Below, in pieces: positions 7,491 through 16,482 of a stretch of DNA of 64,000 nt. Under the pieces are notes generated by a model. The model worked only from the letters and a program-made list of their open reading frames with translations, did no database searches and was not told the DNA's origin. This DNA is from Corynebacterium lubricantis DSM 45231 (lineage in GTDB: Bacteria; Actinomycetota; Actinomycetes; Mycobacteriales; Mycobacteriaceae), in the NCBI RefSeq assembly GCF_000379425.1, contig NZ_KB902236.1:62127-126126 (forward strand), in the 5' to 3' direction. Numbering within the stretch: position 1 is the first letter of the stretch; every line of letters begins with the position of its first letter. The position numbers were made by a program, and so were the translations under genes.

Positions 7491-8819
7491 TTACACACCA
7501 AAGAGCAGCTGATTTACAGTGTAAATAACCAAGCCAGCCAACGCACCGACCACGGTTCCGTTCACGCGGATATACTGCAGATCCTTGCCCACCATGAGCT
7601 CGATCTTCTCGCTGGCCTCGTCCGCGTCCCAGCGCTGAATGGTCTCCGAGATAATTCCCGTCACTTCCCCAGCATAGTTATCTGCCAGGTACGACGCAGT
7701 GCCGGAAATCATCTTGTCCAGGTGCGAGCGGACTTCCTCGTCAGTTTGGATCCTGTTGCCCCAATGGACAGACAATTCCGCTATGCGACGACGCATCGTG
7801 GAACTCGGGTCCGAGAGAGCGTCGATGAGCGAGGTGGACACGCTTGTCCAGATCTCGGAAGCAGCCCCCTGGACCACCTTTGACCCCATCACCTCGGACT
7901 TGAAATTCTCCACCTTGGTGATCATCTCGCCGTCAAACTGCAGGTCCTGGGCCAGCTGATTGAGCTGCTTGCGGATGGCCTGGCGAGCCTGGTGATTTTG
8001 ATCAGTGTCAACATCCTCCATGAACTTCACCAGTTCCTTGTAGACCCTCTCGCCCACAAGCTCCTTGGCGAAGCGTGGAGCCCAGTTGGGCATACGCTCG
8101 TCGATAAGCGAAACGATGGAATCTTCCATCCCGTCTACCTTGTCGCGACCCCACGAGATCAGCGCATCGACGACGGGCTCCGTCTTACCGTCGGCGATGA
8201 GGCCCTCGAGCGCGCGGCCGGCGATCGGGCCCCAGGTCGGCTCGGCGATGCGCGCGATGACCTGAGAATTGATCAGATCCTCGGCGTCCTTCGGATCCAG
8301 GGAACGGATCGCGTACACGCCGAACTCGCTCGCCTTGCGAGAGATCAGCTCAGCGTTGTCGGCCTTAGCCATCCACTGGCCGACCTTCTCCGGGATATTG
8401 GCCTGGTTGACCTTCTCGGTGATCAGCTCGGCGTTGAGGAAATTCTCGCCGACGAAACCCGAAAGTGCATCGCCGAGTTGGTCCTTCTTCTTCGGAATCA
8501 GCGCGGTATGCGGGATGGGGATTTTCATCGGGTGCCGGAATAGCGCCGTCACGGCGAACCAGTCCGCGATGCCGCCGATCATGCCCGCCTCGGCGGCGGC
8601 GCGGACGTAGCCGATCCAGCCCGGTGCCGTGCCCTGCGACTGCCACCATGAACACGTCAGGAAAATCACGGCCGCGATCAGCAGCAAGCCGGTGGCGAAA
8701 GCCTGGTGATTGCGCAGGGCGCGCCGACGTTCCGCTTCCTTCTCCGCGCTCATCCCCGGCATGGAGGTTGTGGTCGCGGCTTCGGTCGCCGATTCCTCCG
8801 ACAAAGCATGTCTACCCAT
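7491..8819 (-). CDS. DUF445 family membrane protein
   Basis: 442 residues. After a disordered N-terminus there is a hydrophobic hairpin: helix 1 at about 41-60 (FATGLLLIAAVIFLTCSWW) and a second containing GMIGGIADWFAVTALFRHPM, the DUF445 signature. A long helical region follows, with a C-terminal anchor VVGALAGLVIYTVNQLLFGV. Members are inner-membrane proteins of unknown role (YheB/YjiN group). It is the first gene of a minus-strand run continuing into the charged protein and DUF2516. It carries one exact copy of the dispersed 13-bp motif at 8098-8110. Confidence 0.82.
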   Translation of the reverse strand: MGRHALSEESATEAATTTSMPGMSAEKEAERRRALRNHQAFATGLLLIAAVIFLTCSWWQSQGTAPGWIGYVRAAAEAGMIGGIADWFAVTALFRHPMKIPIPHTALIPKKKDQLGDALSGFVGENFLNAELITEKVNQANIPEKVGQWMAKADNAELISRKASEFGVYAIRSLDPKDAEDLINSQVIARIAEPTWGPIAGRALEGLIADGKTEPVVDALISWGRDKVDGMEDSIVSLIDERMPNWAPRFAKELVGERVYKELVKFMEDVDTDQNHQARQAIRKQLNQLAQDLQFDGEMITKVENFKSEVMGSKVVQGAASEIWTSVSTSLIDALSDPSSTMRRRIAELSVHWGNRIQTDEEVRSHLDKMISGTASYLADNYAGEVTGIISETIQRWDADEASEKIELMVGKDLQYIRVNGTVVGALAGLVIYTVNQLLFGV

Positions 8820-8888
8820 GTTAGAAGTTAGTCTTTCAGTTGATCAGAAGGTGCTCTTCACGCCCATAGTAGTGCGAATAGCGCGAAA

Positions 8889-8917
8889 CCCCCTTGCTCC
8901 GCGTCGGGGCAAGGGGG
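8889..8917 (-). terminator. Intrinsic terminator after the 8935-9303 gene
   Basis: CCCCCTTGC (8889-8897) pairs with GCAAGGGGG (8909-8917) around an 11-base loop. On the minus strand the arm is followed by TTTCGCG. It sits 17 bases past the stop of the small membrane protein gene, so it probably ends that transcript. Confidence 0.7.
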
Positions 8918-8934
8918 TGTTCGTGCAAAGAGAA

Positions 8935-9303
8935 TTAGTTCTGGCGACCAGTTTCCTCACGGTACTCGCGGTAGTAGCGACGACCACGGAAGATCAGGCC
9001 GAAACCGAGACCGAAGCCAACAACAGCGCCGACGCCGCCGATGATCATCAGCAGGCTGCTGTGATCCGTCGCCGTACCAGTGCCCCAGATGCCGGTACCG
9101 ATTCCCCACAGGAGCGTGCCGACGAAAGCCAGCGAAGCCATCACAAGGCCCATGCCGATCCACGTAGAGGAACGGACCAGGGAAGAGTGAGGTGCAGACA
9201 GGGAAACTGGGTCGTAGCCATCAATGTAGGTGTCCTGGAGCTTCCCGGAGTATTCCGGGTGAGACTCAGACTTGATGTCCGCTACGGAGTTATGTGCACT
9301 CAT
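8935..9303 (-). CDS. Small two-helix membrane protein, function unknown
   Basis: 122 residues from ATG 9303; GAGAG lies 8 bases upstream, so this start is preferred over the TTG two codons earlier. A polar N-terminus (SAHNSVADIKSESHPEYSG) precedes two membrane helices (about 48-68 and 80-101), and the protein ends with a basic RGRRYYREYREETGRQN tail. A small protein of unknown role is also found after sdhB in C. glutamicum, and this gene lies just downstream of sdhB on the same strand. No domain is recognised. A link to respiration is only positional. Confidence 0.72.
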   Translation of the reverse strand: MSAHNSVADIKSESHPEYSGKLQDTYIDGYDPVSLSAPHSSLVRSSTWIGMGLVMASLAFVGTLLWGIGTGIWGTGTATDHSSLLMIIGGVGAVVGFGLGFGLIFRGRRYYREYREETGRQN

Positions 9304-9329
9304 TGCCAATTCTCTCTTTCATTCACGAT

Positions 9330-9358
9330 TGTCTTGCGGCATGGGGGCCGACAAGACA
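9330..9358 (-). terminator. Hairpin downstream of sdhB
   Basis: TGTCTTG (9330-9336) pairs with CAAGACA (9352-9358), with an inner CGGC/GCCG stem. It lies 23 bases after the sdhB stop on the minus strand. No U-run follows, so it may act as an mRNA end or processing hairpin rather than a strong terminator. Confidence 0.6.
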
Positions 9359-9380
9359 TTAAACACAACTAGGTTTAATC

Positions 9381-10130
9381 CTAGTCATCCTTGCCACGGA
9401 ATGCGGCACGTGCGCGTTCCTTATTGATAGCGCCGACAGCCTCGAGCGGGATGCCTGCTGGGCAGACGTCTGCGCACTCACCGTACAGGGAGCAGTGGCC
9501 GAAGTTGGTCTCCAGCTCGTCGACCATCTGGCGGGCACGCTTGCCACGCTCCTGCTTACCCAGTGGGGTCAGCTTCAGGTGGTTGAGCTTTGCGCCGGTG
9601 AACAGGTGAGCTGCGCCGTTCGGGCAGGCAGCAACACAAGCGCCACAGCCGATGCAGGCTGCGAAGTCGAGTGCCTTCTCAGCATCCTGGTGGTTCAGGT
9701 GCAAGGTATCCGCGTCTGGTGCGGTACCTGCCTGGATGGAGACGTAGCCACCCTGCTGCATTACGCGATCCAGTGCGGAACGGTCGACGACCATGTCCTT
9801 GATCACAGGGAATGCGTTGGAGCGGAAAGGCTCGATCTTCAGGGTGTCGCCGTTGTTGTAGTTCACCAGGCGCTGCTGGCAAGAAGGGGTGTTCTCGCCA
9901 GCACCGTGTGGGCGACCGTTAACGGTCAGACCACAGGTGCCACAGATGCCCTCGCGACAGTCAGAAGCGAACGCGAATGGTTCCTTGTCCTCTTCGATGA
10001 GCTTGTTGTTCACGTGGTCGAGCAGCTCCAGGATGGACATCTGCTCAACAGCGTCGTCGACCTGAACGGTTTCAAATGCGCCGCCGGTTTCAGGTCCGGC
10101 TTGACGCCAGATCTCAAGTGTCAGTTTCAT
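9381..10130 (-). CDS. sdhB: Succinate dehydrogenase iron-sulfur subunit SdhB
   Basis: 249 residues. The N-terminal ferredoxin domain has the [2Fe-2S] ligands in CREGICGTCGLTVNG. The C-terminal domain has CIGCGACVAACPNGA and CSLYGECADVCPAG for the remaining clusters. It carries electrons from the SdhA flavin to the membrane cytochrome b of SdhC, in the citric acid cycle and respiratory chain. Its ATG overlaps the sdhA TAA by one base (TAATG), so translation is coupled. It ends the sdhCAB operon. Confidence 0.97.
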   Translation of the reverse strand: MKLTLEIWRQAGPETGGAFETVQVDDAVEQMSILELLDHVNNKLIEEDKEPFAFASDCREGICGTCGLTVNGRPHGAGENTPSCQQRLVNYNNGDTLKIEPFRSNAFPVIKDMVVDRSALDRVMQQGGYVSIQAGTAPDADTLHLNHQDAEKALDFAACIGCGACVAACPNGAAHLFTGAKLNHLKLTPLGKQERGKRARQMVDELETNFGHCSLYGECADVCPAGIPLEAVGAINKERARAAFRGKDD

Positions 10131-12139
10131 TACTTGTAGTTCCTTGTCATCAGCGGAATCGATTCAAAGTACAGTGGCTCTGCGTGGCGGACGAACTTTT
10201 CTTCGCCAGCTGGTTCCCATGCGGAAACGAAGCACCAGTTCTCGTCGTCACGCTCTGCCTCGCCATCCTCGGAGAGGTGGTCGTCGCGGAAGTGCGCACC
10301 ACAGGACTCGTCACGATCGAGTGCGTCAACGCACATGAGCTCGCCCAGGTCGATGTAGTCAGCAACGCGTGCTGCCTGCTCGAGCGCCTGGTTCATGTAG
10401 TCGGTGCCACCAGGAACCTGGACGTTGGTCCAGAAATCCTCGCGCAGCGCGCGGATTTCCTTGATGCCTTGCTTGAGGCCCTCGATGTTACGAGAAACGC
10501 CACAGTACTTGTACAGGATCTCGCCGAGCTGGCGGTGGTAGTAGTCAGAGCCGTGAGGGTTCGGGCCCTCGACGCTCATCAGCTTGTCCAGGCGTGCCTT
10601 CGAACGGTTGACAGCTTCCTGAGCGGCCGCGGAATCCTCAGCCAGAACAGGCTCGCCCAGGTGGTTTGCCAGGTAGTTTGGCACGGTGAACGGCAGGGTG
10701 AACCAGCCGTCAACGGAAGCCGAGAGCAGCGAGTTCGCGCCCAGACGGTTCGCGCCGTGGTAGGTCCAGGATGCCTCGCCGGCAGCGAAGAGGCCGTCGA
10801 TGGAGGTCATCTCGTTGAAGTCCGTCCACAGACCACCCATGGTGAAGTGGCAGGTCGGAGCAATACGCATTGGCGTGGTGTATGGGTCCTCGCCGATCGC
10901 GTCCTGGTACATCTCGAACAAGTTCGAGTAACGCTCCTGCACGGTGTCCTTGCCGAGGCGCTCGATGGCGTCGCGGAAGTCCAGGTAAGCGGAGTTCTTC
11001 AGCGGGCCAACTGCGTAGCCGGCGTTGATCTGCTGCGAGATTGCACGGGATGCAACGTCGCGTGGGACCAGGTTGCCGAACGCTGGGTAGCGGCGCTCGA
11101 GGAAGTAGTCGCGCTCTTCATCCGGAATGGTGTTCGGATCGCGGTCGTCGTCCTTTTCCTTTGGCGACCAGATACGGCCGTCGTTGCGCAGGGACTCGGA
11201 CATCAGAATCGTCTTCGACTGCCACTCAGCGTTGACAGGCAGGCCCGTCGGGTGGAACTGAATGAAGGAAGGCGACGCCAGGTAAGCACCCTGCTCGTAG
11301 GCGCGCATCATGGCGCCAGCGTTGGAGTTCTTAGCCAGGGTGGACATGTGGTAGACGTTGCCGTAACCACCGGTAGCCAGGATCACTGCGTGACCGGTGA
11401 ACGGGGTGATGGAACCGTCAATCAGGTTGCGGGTAACGATGCCCTCGCAGCGCTTCTTGCCGTCCTTCTCGGTCACGATCAGGTCAACCAGGTCGTTGTG
11501 GGTGAAGATCTCCACGTTGCCCAGGTGAATCTGGCGCTGCAGAGCCGACGCGGTGGACAGCTGCAGCTGCTGGCCCGTTTGGCCACGGGTGTAGTAGGTA
11601 CGGGAGACCTGCACACCACCGAAGGAACGGGTTGCCAGGGTGCCGCCATATTCGCGAGCGAATGGTGCGCCGATGGCGTTCATGTGGTCGATCACGCGAG
11701 CGGACTCGATGGCCAGGCGCCAGCAGTCGGACTCGCGGCAGCGGTAGTCGCCGCCCTTCACGGTGTCCTTGGTGTGGCGGTAAGCGGAGTCGTTGTCGAC
11801 CTTCTTGCCACGTGCGGAGTTCACGCCACCCTGCGCAGCAATGGAGTGCGCACGGCGTGGAGCGTCGTGGTAGGTGAAGGACTTCACGTTGTAGCCGAGC
11901 TCGCCGAGTGCTGCTGCTGCGGCACCGCCGGACAGGCCGGTACCGACAACGAGAACGGTGAACTTACGACGGTTCAGTGGAGAAACAAGTTCCATGTGGT
12001 CCTTGTTGTAGTTCCACATGTCCCGCATTGGGACGCCCTTCGGCTCGTTGCTCTCCAGGATGGTACCCGCGGTAACACCCTCGACGATGGATGTCGGGTG
12101 GGTAAATTCGGCGCGCTGTGCGCCCTGATCAGTAGTCAT
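10130..12139 (-). CDS. sdhA: Succinate dehydrogenase flavoprotein subunit SdhA
   Basis: 669 residues, the long actinobacterial form. The FAD-binding GTGLSGGAAAAALGELGYNVKSF lies near residue 57 and the flavin-attachment segment is HSIAAQGGVNSARG. Substrate-site residues are seen in FIQFHPTGLPV and the capping domain. It oxidises succinate to fumarate. It closely matches the C. glutamicum protein, as in RDMWNYNKDHMELVSPLNRRKF. AGGAGG precedes the ATG. sdhC lies 16 bases upstream and sdhB overlaps at the 3-prime end. The 700-residue open frame on the opposite strand is an antisense shadow. Confidence 0.97.
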   Translation of the reverse strand: MTTDQGAQRAEFTHPTSIVEGVTAGTILESNEPKGVPMRDMWNYNKDHMELVSPLNRRKFTVLVVGTGLSGGAAAAALGELGYNVKSFTYHDAPRRAHSIAAQGGVNSARGKKVDNDSAYRHTKDTVKGGDYRCRESDCWRLAIESARVIDHMNAIGAPFAREYGGTLATRSFGGVQVSRTYYTRGQTGQQLQLSTASALQRQIHLGNVEIFTHNDLVDLIVTEKDGKKRCEGIVTRNLIDGSITPFTGHAVILATGGYGNVYHMSTLAKNSNAGAMMRAYEQGAYLASPSFIQFHPTGLPVNAEWQSKTILMSESLRNDGRIWSPKEKDDDRDPNTIPDEERDYFLERRYPAFGNLVPRDVASRAISQQINAGYAVGPLKNSAYLDFRDAIERLGKDTVQERYSNLFEMYQDAIGEDPYTTPMRIAPTCHFTMGGLWTDFNEMTSIDGLFAAGEASWTYHGANRLGANSLLSASVDGWFTLPFTVPNYLANHLGEPVLAEDSAAAQEAVNRSKARLDKLMSVEGPNPHGSDYYHRQLGEILYKYCGVSRNIEGLKQGIKEIRALREDFWTNVQVPGGTDYMNQALEQAARVADYIDLGELMCVDALDRDESCGAHFRDDHLSEDGEAERDDENWCFVSAWEPAGEEKFVRHAEPLYFESIPLMTRNYK

Positions 12140-12155
12140 GTTTGCTTAGCTCCTC

Positions 12156-12914
12156 CTACGAGATCAAACCGAATGTAATGGACAACGGCATAACAATGTT
12201 GCCAATGACAACGATGGCTGGCAGCCAGTACGCCAGGATTACCATGATCACGTGGCCGCGCTTGCCCAACCAACCAAGGTCGGAGACAGCCAGGTAGATG
12301 CCATGGGTGAGGTGCAGGAACAGAGCCAGGTTTGCAACAACGTAAACCAGGGTGACCCACCAGCGCTCGGGGGCGAAGGTTGCAACCATGTTGTTGTACA
12401 CAGCACCGTGCTCGAACGAGCTGGAAGCAACAACGGTGCCCAGCGTCAGGTCGAGGATGTGGAAAATGATGAACAGCAGCAAGATAACGCCGGTGACCAG
12501 CATGTAGCGTGCAGCGACGGACTGCGTTCCACCCATCAGGTTGGTGCGCTTGAACTTACCGCGGGAGCGGCTCGAGCGACCGTGCAGGGCGAATGCGCCG
12601 TAAATATGCAGCACGATCGAGACCAGCAGCACAATGCGGATAATCCAGAGCAAGCCCTCGCGTGGGAGCAGTGGCTCGCCCATGGTGCGCAGGAATTCAC
12701 CGTAAGTGTCCAACGCAGGCACGCCACCGTGGTCTGGCATGAAAAGCTTCAAGTTACCGACCATATGGCCGAGTACGAATAGCGCGAAGATCAGGCCGGT
12801 GATGGCCATTGTGAGCTTCAGCGCCCACGTTGGATACGAAGGCCGCTCGCGCAGCGGCTTTTCGGTAATTTTACCGTGGCGAATTGCGTCACGGTCTGCG
12901 TTTTGTACAGTCAT
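12156..12914 (-). CDS. sdhC: Succinate dehydrogenase cytochrome b subunit SdhC
   Basis: 252 residues with about five membrane helices. His residues inside helices (for example in LFVLGHMVGNLK, SIVLHIYGAFALHGR, IIFHILDLTLGT and LFLHLTHGIYLAV) are the expected haem b ligands. This is the single-chain dihaem anchor found in corynebacteria, so there is no separate sdhD. The ATG follows GGAGG with a 6-base gap. It is the first gene of sdhCAB and diverges from ramB across 450 bases. In C. glutamicum this operon is controlled by RamA, GlxR and iron-responsive regulation. Confidence 0.95.
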   Translation of the reverse strand: MTVQNADRDAIRHGKITEKPLRERPSYPTWALKLTMAITGLIFALFVLGHMVGNLKLFMPDHGGVPALDTYGEFLRTMGEPLLPREGLLWIIRIVLLVSIVLHIYGAFALHGRSSRSRGKFKRTNLMGGTQSVAARYMLVTGVILLLFIIFHILDLTLGTVVASSSFEHGAVYNNMVATFAPERWWVTLVYVVANLALFLHLTHGIYLAVSDLGWLGKRGHVIMVILAYWLPAIVVIGNIVMPLSITFGLIS

Positions 12915-13364
12915 GGCACCTCCAGTGTCGTAATCACTCTACGTGGTTAAGTCGGTCACGTCCTAGTTACACGATTTTCCATTTCACACTGTCGGACCCC
13001 CTTTCCGCAGGCGGTTCGCCCCTGGCGGTTTTCTTCGCCACTTCCCCGCTTCCTAACAGAGCCACCTTCGCAACTCTGCGAAGAATGCGTGCAGGTCACC
13101 CTACGTGCTGCGCGATTCGACTTCACACAATGTTTTTCGACTCTTCACATCGGCTACACAGGTGCCCGAAGTAGGTGCCGCCTGTGATCTTTGCCACCAC
13201 CACCCATCGCACGGTCAGTTCCCACTAACTTTCACCCCCAAAGTGGTCCTACTTTCGACGGACCCAAAAATCCACCTGCAGGGGAATATCCGATTTGCCT
13301 GAGAGTTAACTTTTTTCGCAGCCATACCCACACAATTCTTCACAATTTTTGGTTAGATGTGCGC
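12915..13364. promoter_or_regulatory. Divergent sdhCAB / ramB control region
   Basis: 450 bases with no gene. A perfect inverted repeat CTTCGCA-ACTC-TGCGAAG lies at 13066-13083; its shape resembles reported RamB sites (TTTGCAAA/AACTTTGCAAA type). AAAGT-GGTCCT-ACTTT (13240-13255) is a second inverted repeat. C-runs ACCCCC near 12997 and 13235 could be RamA half-sites. TGTGATCTTTGCCACC (13183-13198) matches only one half of a GlxR site. TTAGAT just before the ramB ATG fits a -10 box for a leaderless ramB mRNA. Regulator assignments come from C. glutamicum knowledge. Confidence 0.55.
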
Positions 13365-14768
13365 ATGGGAAAGACGTACGTGGGCTCGCGCCTCCGCCAA
13401 TTGCGCCGCGAGCGAAACTTAAGCCAGGCATCTCTGGCCTCCGCACTCGATTTGTCCGCCAGCTACGTCAATCAGATCGAGCATGACGTGCGGCCACTGA
13501 CCGTGCCCGTGCTCCTGCGCATCACGGAGGCCTTCGGCGTCGACGCCACCTTTTTTTCGCGTGACGACGATTCCCGTCTCCTCGCCGAGCTCAAAGACGT
13601 CGTCGGCGACCAAGAAATCGCGGCCAGCGACGTCGAACTCCAAGAGCTCTCCGAGTTGGTGTACAACCACCCCACGGTCGCGCGCGCCATGGTGGACATG
13701 CACCGGCGCTATCGCAACGTTCGCGACAAGCTCACCATCGCTACCGATCAGCGCACCACGAGCGATTCCGCGATCTCCATGCCGCACGACGAGGTGCGCG
13801 ACTTCTTCTATTCGCGCCAGAACTATCTCGACGAGATCGACCACACCGCCGAGGACCTCGCGGCCGAGCTCGGCATCGAGCGCTTCGGCATCCGCGACAC
13901 CGAGGAAGCCCTCGAGGCGCGCCTGCGCGACAAACACAACATCACCGTCGAGGACTCCTCCGCCGTCGACGGCACCCTGCACACCTTCGACGCCGAGCGC
14001 GGCGTCCTTTCTCTGTCCACGCTGCTCTCCACCGGCCAGCGCGCCTTCCGCATGGCCAGCGAGCTGGCCTATCTAGAAACGGGCACGCTTATCGACGATG
14101 AACTTGTCGACGAACCACTCTCCGACGAATCCTCAGTCAACCTCGCCCGCCGCGGCGTGGCCAGCTACTTCGCCGCCGCCACGATCCTGCCCTACGGCCT
14201 GATCCATTCCGAGGCTGAGAGAGCCGGCTACGACGTGGAATACCTCTCTAATATCTTCGGCGTGGGCTACGAAACCGTCGCCTCTCGGCTGTCCACCCTG
14301 CAGCGGCCGAACCTGCGCGGCGTGCCGTTTACCTTCGTACGCGTGGACCGGGCCGGCAACATGTCAAAGCGCCAGTCGGCCACCGGCTTCCACTTCTCCA
14401 CCTCCGGCGGCACGTGCCCGCTGTGGGCACTCTACGACGCCTTCGCTCAGCCCGGCGACATCGTGCGCCAACACGCCCAGATGCCCGACGGTCGCACCTA
14501 CCTGTGGGTCGCGCGCACCGTGCGCCACCACCGCCGCAAGTTCCAGGACACCGACAAGCTCTTCGCTATCGGCCTAGGCTGCGAGACCCGCCACGCCGAG
14601 CGCACCATTTATGCCTCCGGATTGCCTCTCGACGACGCCGAGCAGGCCGACCAGATCGGCGCCGGCTGCCGCGTCTGCCCGCGCCAGAACTGTGCCCAGC
14701 GCGCCTTCCCGGCGGTACACATGCCGCTCGACATCGACCCGCACTCCACCGCGATCGCACCGTACTAA
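13365..14768 (+). CDS. ramB: Transcriptional regulator RamB of acetate and carbon metabolism
   Basis: 467 residues. An N-terminal Xre-type helix-turn-helix ([33 protein letters not shown], about residues 5-38) is followed by an IrrE/ImmA-like region and a DUF2083-type C-terminal domain with paired cysteines (ETRH...[15 protein letters not shown]). RamB of C. glutamicum represses acetate genes (pta-ack, aceA, aceB), adhA and others. The start at ATG 13365 follows a TTAGAT -10 box, pointing to a leaderless message; the longer frame from 13191 lacks family similarity. It is divergent from sdhCAB and convergent with lpd. It holds one exact dispersed motif (14086-14098). Confidence 0.95.
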   Translation: MGKTYVGSRLRQLRRERNLSQASLASALDLSASYVNQIEHDVRPLTVPVLLRITEAFGVDATFFSRDDDSRLLAELKDVVGDQEIAASDVELQELSELVYNHPTVARAMVDMHRRYRNVRDKLTIATDQRTTSDSAISMPHDEVRDFFYSRQNYLDEIDHTAEDLAAELGIERFGIRDTEEALEARLRDKHNITVEDSSAVDGTLHTFDAERGVLSLSTLLSTGQRAFRMASELAYLETGTLIDDELVDEPLSDESSVNLARRGVASYFAAATILPYGLIHSEAERAGYDVEYLSNIFGVGYETVASRLSTLQRPNLRGVPFTFVRVDRAGNMSKRQSATGFHFSTSGGTCPLWALYDAFAQPGDIVRQHAQMPDGRTYLWVARTVRHHRRKFQDTDKLFAIGLGCETRHAERTIYASGLPLDDAEQADQIGAGCRVCPRQNCAQRAFPAVHMPLDIDPHSTAIAPY

Positions 14769-14793
14769 CCCCGGGACCCCAAGACGCAACAAA

Positions 14794-14817
14794 GCCCGGC
14801 CACTGCTGTGGTCGGGC
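14794..14817. terminator. Bidirectional terminator between ramB and lpd
   Basis: GCCCGGCCAC (14794-14803) pairs with GTGGTCGGGC (14808-14817) around TGCT, with one G-T pair. It lies 26 bases after the ramB stop and 18 bases from the lpd stop on the other strand. Confidence 0.75.
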
Positions 14818-14819
14818 AA

Positions 14820-14832
14820 TCGTCGTGAAGCG
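14820..14832 (+). repeat. Dispersed motif TCGTCGTGAAGCG, intergenic copy
   Basis: Exact copy of the 13-bp TCGTCGNNAAGCG element, placed between the ramB/lpd terminator hairpin and the lpd stop codon. It cannot be explained by codon use, since no gene covers it. See the finding on the dispersed motif. Confidence 0.6.
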
Positions 14833-14834
14833 AA

Positions 14835-16247
14835 CTACAGGTTGATCATGTGACCTTCGATGCCGTGAGCAGCTTCCTTCATGGCCTCGGAGAATGTTGG
14901 GTGGATGTGCACGTTGCGTGCGATCTCGCCCGCGGTCAGGTCGTACTTCTGAGCCAGCGTCAGCTGCGGAGTCAGATCGGAAACACCCTCGCCGACCATG
15001 TGCGCGCCGAGCAGCTCGCCGTACTCGCCGTCAGCGACGATCTTGACAAAGCCCTCAGTCGCGTTCGCGCCAACAGCCTTACCGTTCGCGGAGAATGGGA
15101 AGGATGCGACCTTAATGTCCTTCTCAGGCCACTTCTCCTTCGCGGTTTCCTCGGTGTAGCCGAAGGACGCGACCTGTGGGTTACAGAAGGTTGCGCGAGG
15201 CATCATCATGTAATCGCCCAGGGTCTGGGTCTCAGCGCCGGCGATAACCTCGGCCGCGACAACACCCATCGCCTCAGCGACGTGAGCCAGCTGCAGCTTC
15301 GCGGTGACATCGCCGATGGCGTAGATGTGCTCGACGTTGGTGCGCATGTAATCGTCGATAGCAATCGCGCCGCGCTCGGTGAGCTCAACGCCGGTGTTCT
15401 CCAGGCCGTAGCCCTCGGTGCGAGGACGGAAACCAACGGACACCAGCACGCGATCAACGGTGATGGTCTCGGTCTTGTCGGTGCCCTTCTTCTGGTAATC
15501 CACCTCGACGGAGCTGCCGTTGTCGCGCACAGCGGTGGTGGCGTGGCCAGCAAGGACCTTCACGCCCAGCTTCTTGTAGACCTTGTTGATGGCCTTCGAA
15601 ACTTCCTTGTCCTCGTTTGGCAGGACGCGGTCCATGAACTCAATCACGGTGACGTCGACGCCGTATGCGTTAAGAACGTATGCGAACTCCATACCGATTG
15701 CGCCGCCGCCGACGATAACCATCTTCTTCGGCGCCTCAGGGTTAAGAATCTGCTCCTCGAAGGAAACAACGTTCTCAGAGAACTCCACGCCGCGCAGGCT
15801 GTTGACCACGGAACCGGTCGCGATAATGCAATCGTCGAAGGTGACGGTCTTGCCCTTGTCGTCGCCCTCGGTGATCTCGATGGACTTCGCGTCCTTGAAG
15901 GAGCCCACACCGTTGATCTCGGTGATCTTGTTCTTCTTCATCAGGTAGTGCACGCCGCCGACGATCTTGTCGGAGACCTTGCGGGAGCGCTTGTGAGCGT
16001 CGGTGTAATCGAAGGTCACGTCGCCCTTGATGCCGAAGACATCCTTCTCGTGGTTAAAAGTGTTCGCCACTTCGGCGTTCTTGATCAGCGACTTGGAAGG
16101 GATGCAGCCCACGTTCAGGCAGACACCGCCCCAGTACTGCTTCTCAATAACAGCAACCTTTTTGCCGAGCTGTGCTGCGCGGATGGCGGCCACATAGCCA
16201 CCAGGGCCTGCGCCGAGTACTACTACGTCATAATGTTCATTAGTCAC
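14835..16247 (-). CDS. lpd: Dihydrolipoyl dehydrogenase Lpd (E3)
   Basis: 470 residues, the standard length. FAD-binding [17 protein letters not shown] lies at residues 12-28 and the redox-active disulfide in [15 protein letters not shown]. The NAD-binding [12 protein letters not shown] and the C-terminal catalytic [13 protein letters not shown] complete the family signature. It reoxidises lipoamide in the pyruvate and 2-oxoglutarate dehydrogenase complexes. It is monocistronic by position and convergent with ramB, the C. glutamicum arrangement. The 489-residue frame on the other strand is an antisense shadow. Confidence 0.97.
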   Translation of the reverse strand: MTNEHYDVVVLGAGPGGYVAAIRAAQLGKKVAVIEKQYWGGVCLNVGCIPSKSLIKNAEVANTFNHEKDVFGIKGDVTFDYTDAHKRSRKVSDKIVGGVHYLMKKNKITEINGVGSFKDAKSIEITEGDDKGKTVTFDDCIIATGSVVNSLRGVEFSENVVSFEEQILNPEAPKKMVIVGGGAIGMEFAYVLNAYGVDVTVIEFMDRVLPNEDKEVSKAINKVYKKLGVKVLAGHATTAVRDNGSSVEVDYQKKGTDKTETITVDRVLVSVGFRPRTEGYGLENTGVELTERGAIAIDDYMRTNVEHIYAIGDVTAKLQLAHVAEAMGVVAAEVIAGAETQTLGDYMMMPRATFCNPQVASFGYTEETAKEKWPEKDIKVASFPFSANGKAVGANATEGFVKIVADGEYGELLGAHMVGEGVSDLTPQLTLAQKYDLTAGEIARNVHIHPTFSEAMKEAAHGIEGHMINL

Positions 16248-16312
16248 GCCTCACAGGATACGTCCTTTTCATATAGAGGTGTGTGTTTTGCACCCCTGTG
16301 GGGGCACGAGTT

Positions 16313-16325
16313 CGCTTAACGACGA
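16313..16325 (-). repeat. Dispersed motif TCGTCGTTAAGCG, intergenic copy
   Basis: Exact copy of the 13-bp element, read on the minus strand (CGCTTAACGACGA on plus), lying upstream of lpd and touching the terminator hairpin that begins at 16326. Confidence 0.6.
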
Positions 16326-16354
16326 AAGCCCCTGCCATTTTCTGGCAGAGGCTT
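16326..16354 (-). terminator. Terminator after the 36-residue peptide gene
   Basis: AAGCCCCTGCCA (16326-16337) and TGGCAGAGGCTT (16343-16354) form a 12-bp stem with one mismatch around TTTTC. On the minus strand it lies 17 bases past the stop at 16372 and is followed by TTCGTCG. Its presence supports the small gene being a separate transcript. Confidence 0.75.
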
Positions 16355-16371
16355 GTCGGAGGGAGTGACGC

Positions 16372-16482
16372 TTAGATCAAACCCAGCATCAGTGCAGCCT
16401 GGGAAGATGCGGAGGAGCCCATGTGGACGAACTGGCCGAGGAACTCGTTGATTTGAACCTGGATGATTTCAAGAATGGACAC
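16372..16482 (-). CDS. 36-residue amphipathic peptide, candidate cell-wall porin subunit
   Basis: An open frame too short for usual gene calling: GTG start at 16482, TAA stop at 16372, 36 codons. AAGGA lies 8 bases upstream of the GTG and a good terminator follows, so it is framed as a real gene. The peptide starts MSILEIIQVQINEFLGQF and ends in a Ser/Ala then Leu-rich part. It has no signal peptide, Cys or Trp. Hydrophobic residues at 3, 4, 7, 11, 14, 15 and 18 fall on one helical face, with Glu/Gln/Asn on the other. Known corynebacterial outer-membrane channels (PorA, PorH) are likewise 40-60-residue acidic amphipathic peptides without signal sequences. A gene for a mycolyltransferase, the enzyme class needed to mycoloylate such porins, is the next gene. 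Porin function is inference. Confidence 0.6.
   Translation of the reverse strand: MSILEIIQVQINEFLGQFVHMGSSASSQAALMLGLI

Noticed and set aside
10076..12178. 700-residue open frame on the plus strand opposite sdhA
   Set aside because: It is antisense to the whole of sdhA, has no recognisable domain, and its composition follows the third-codon bias of sdhA.
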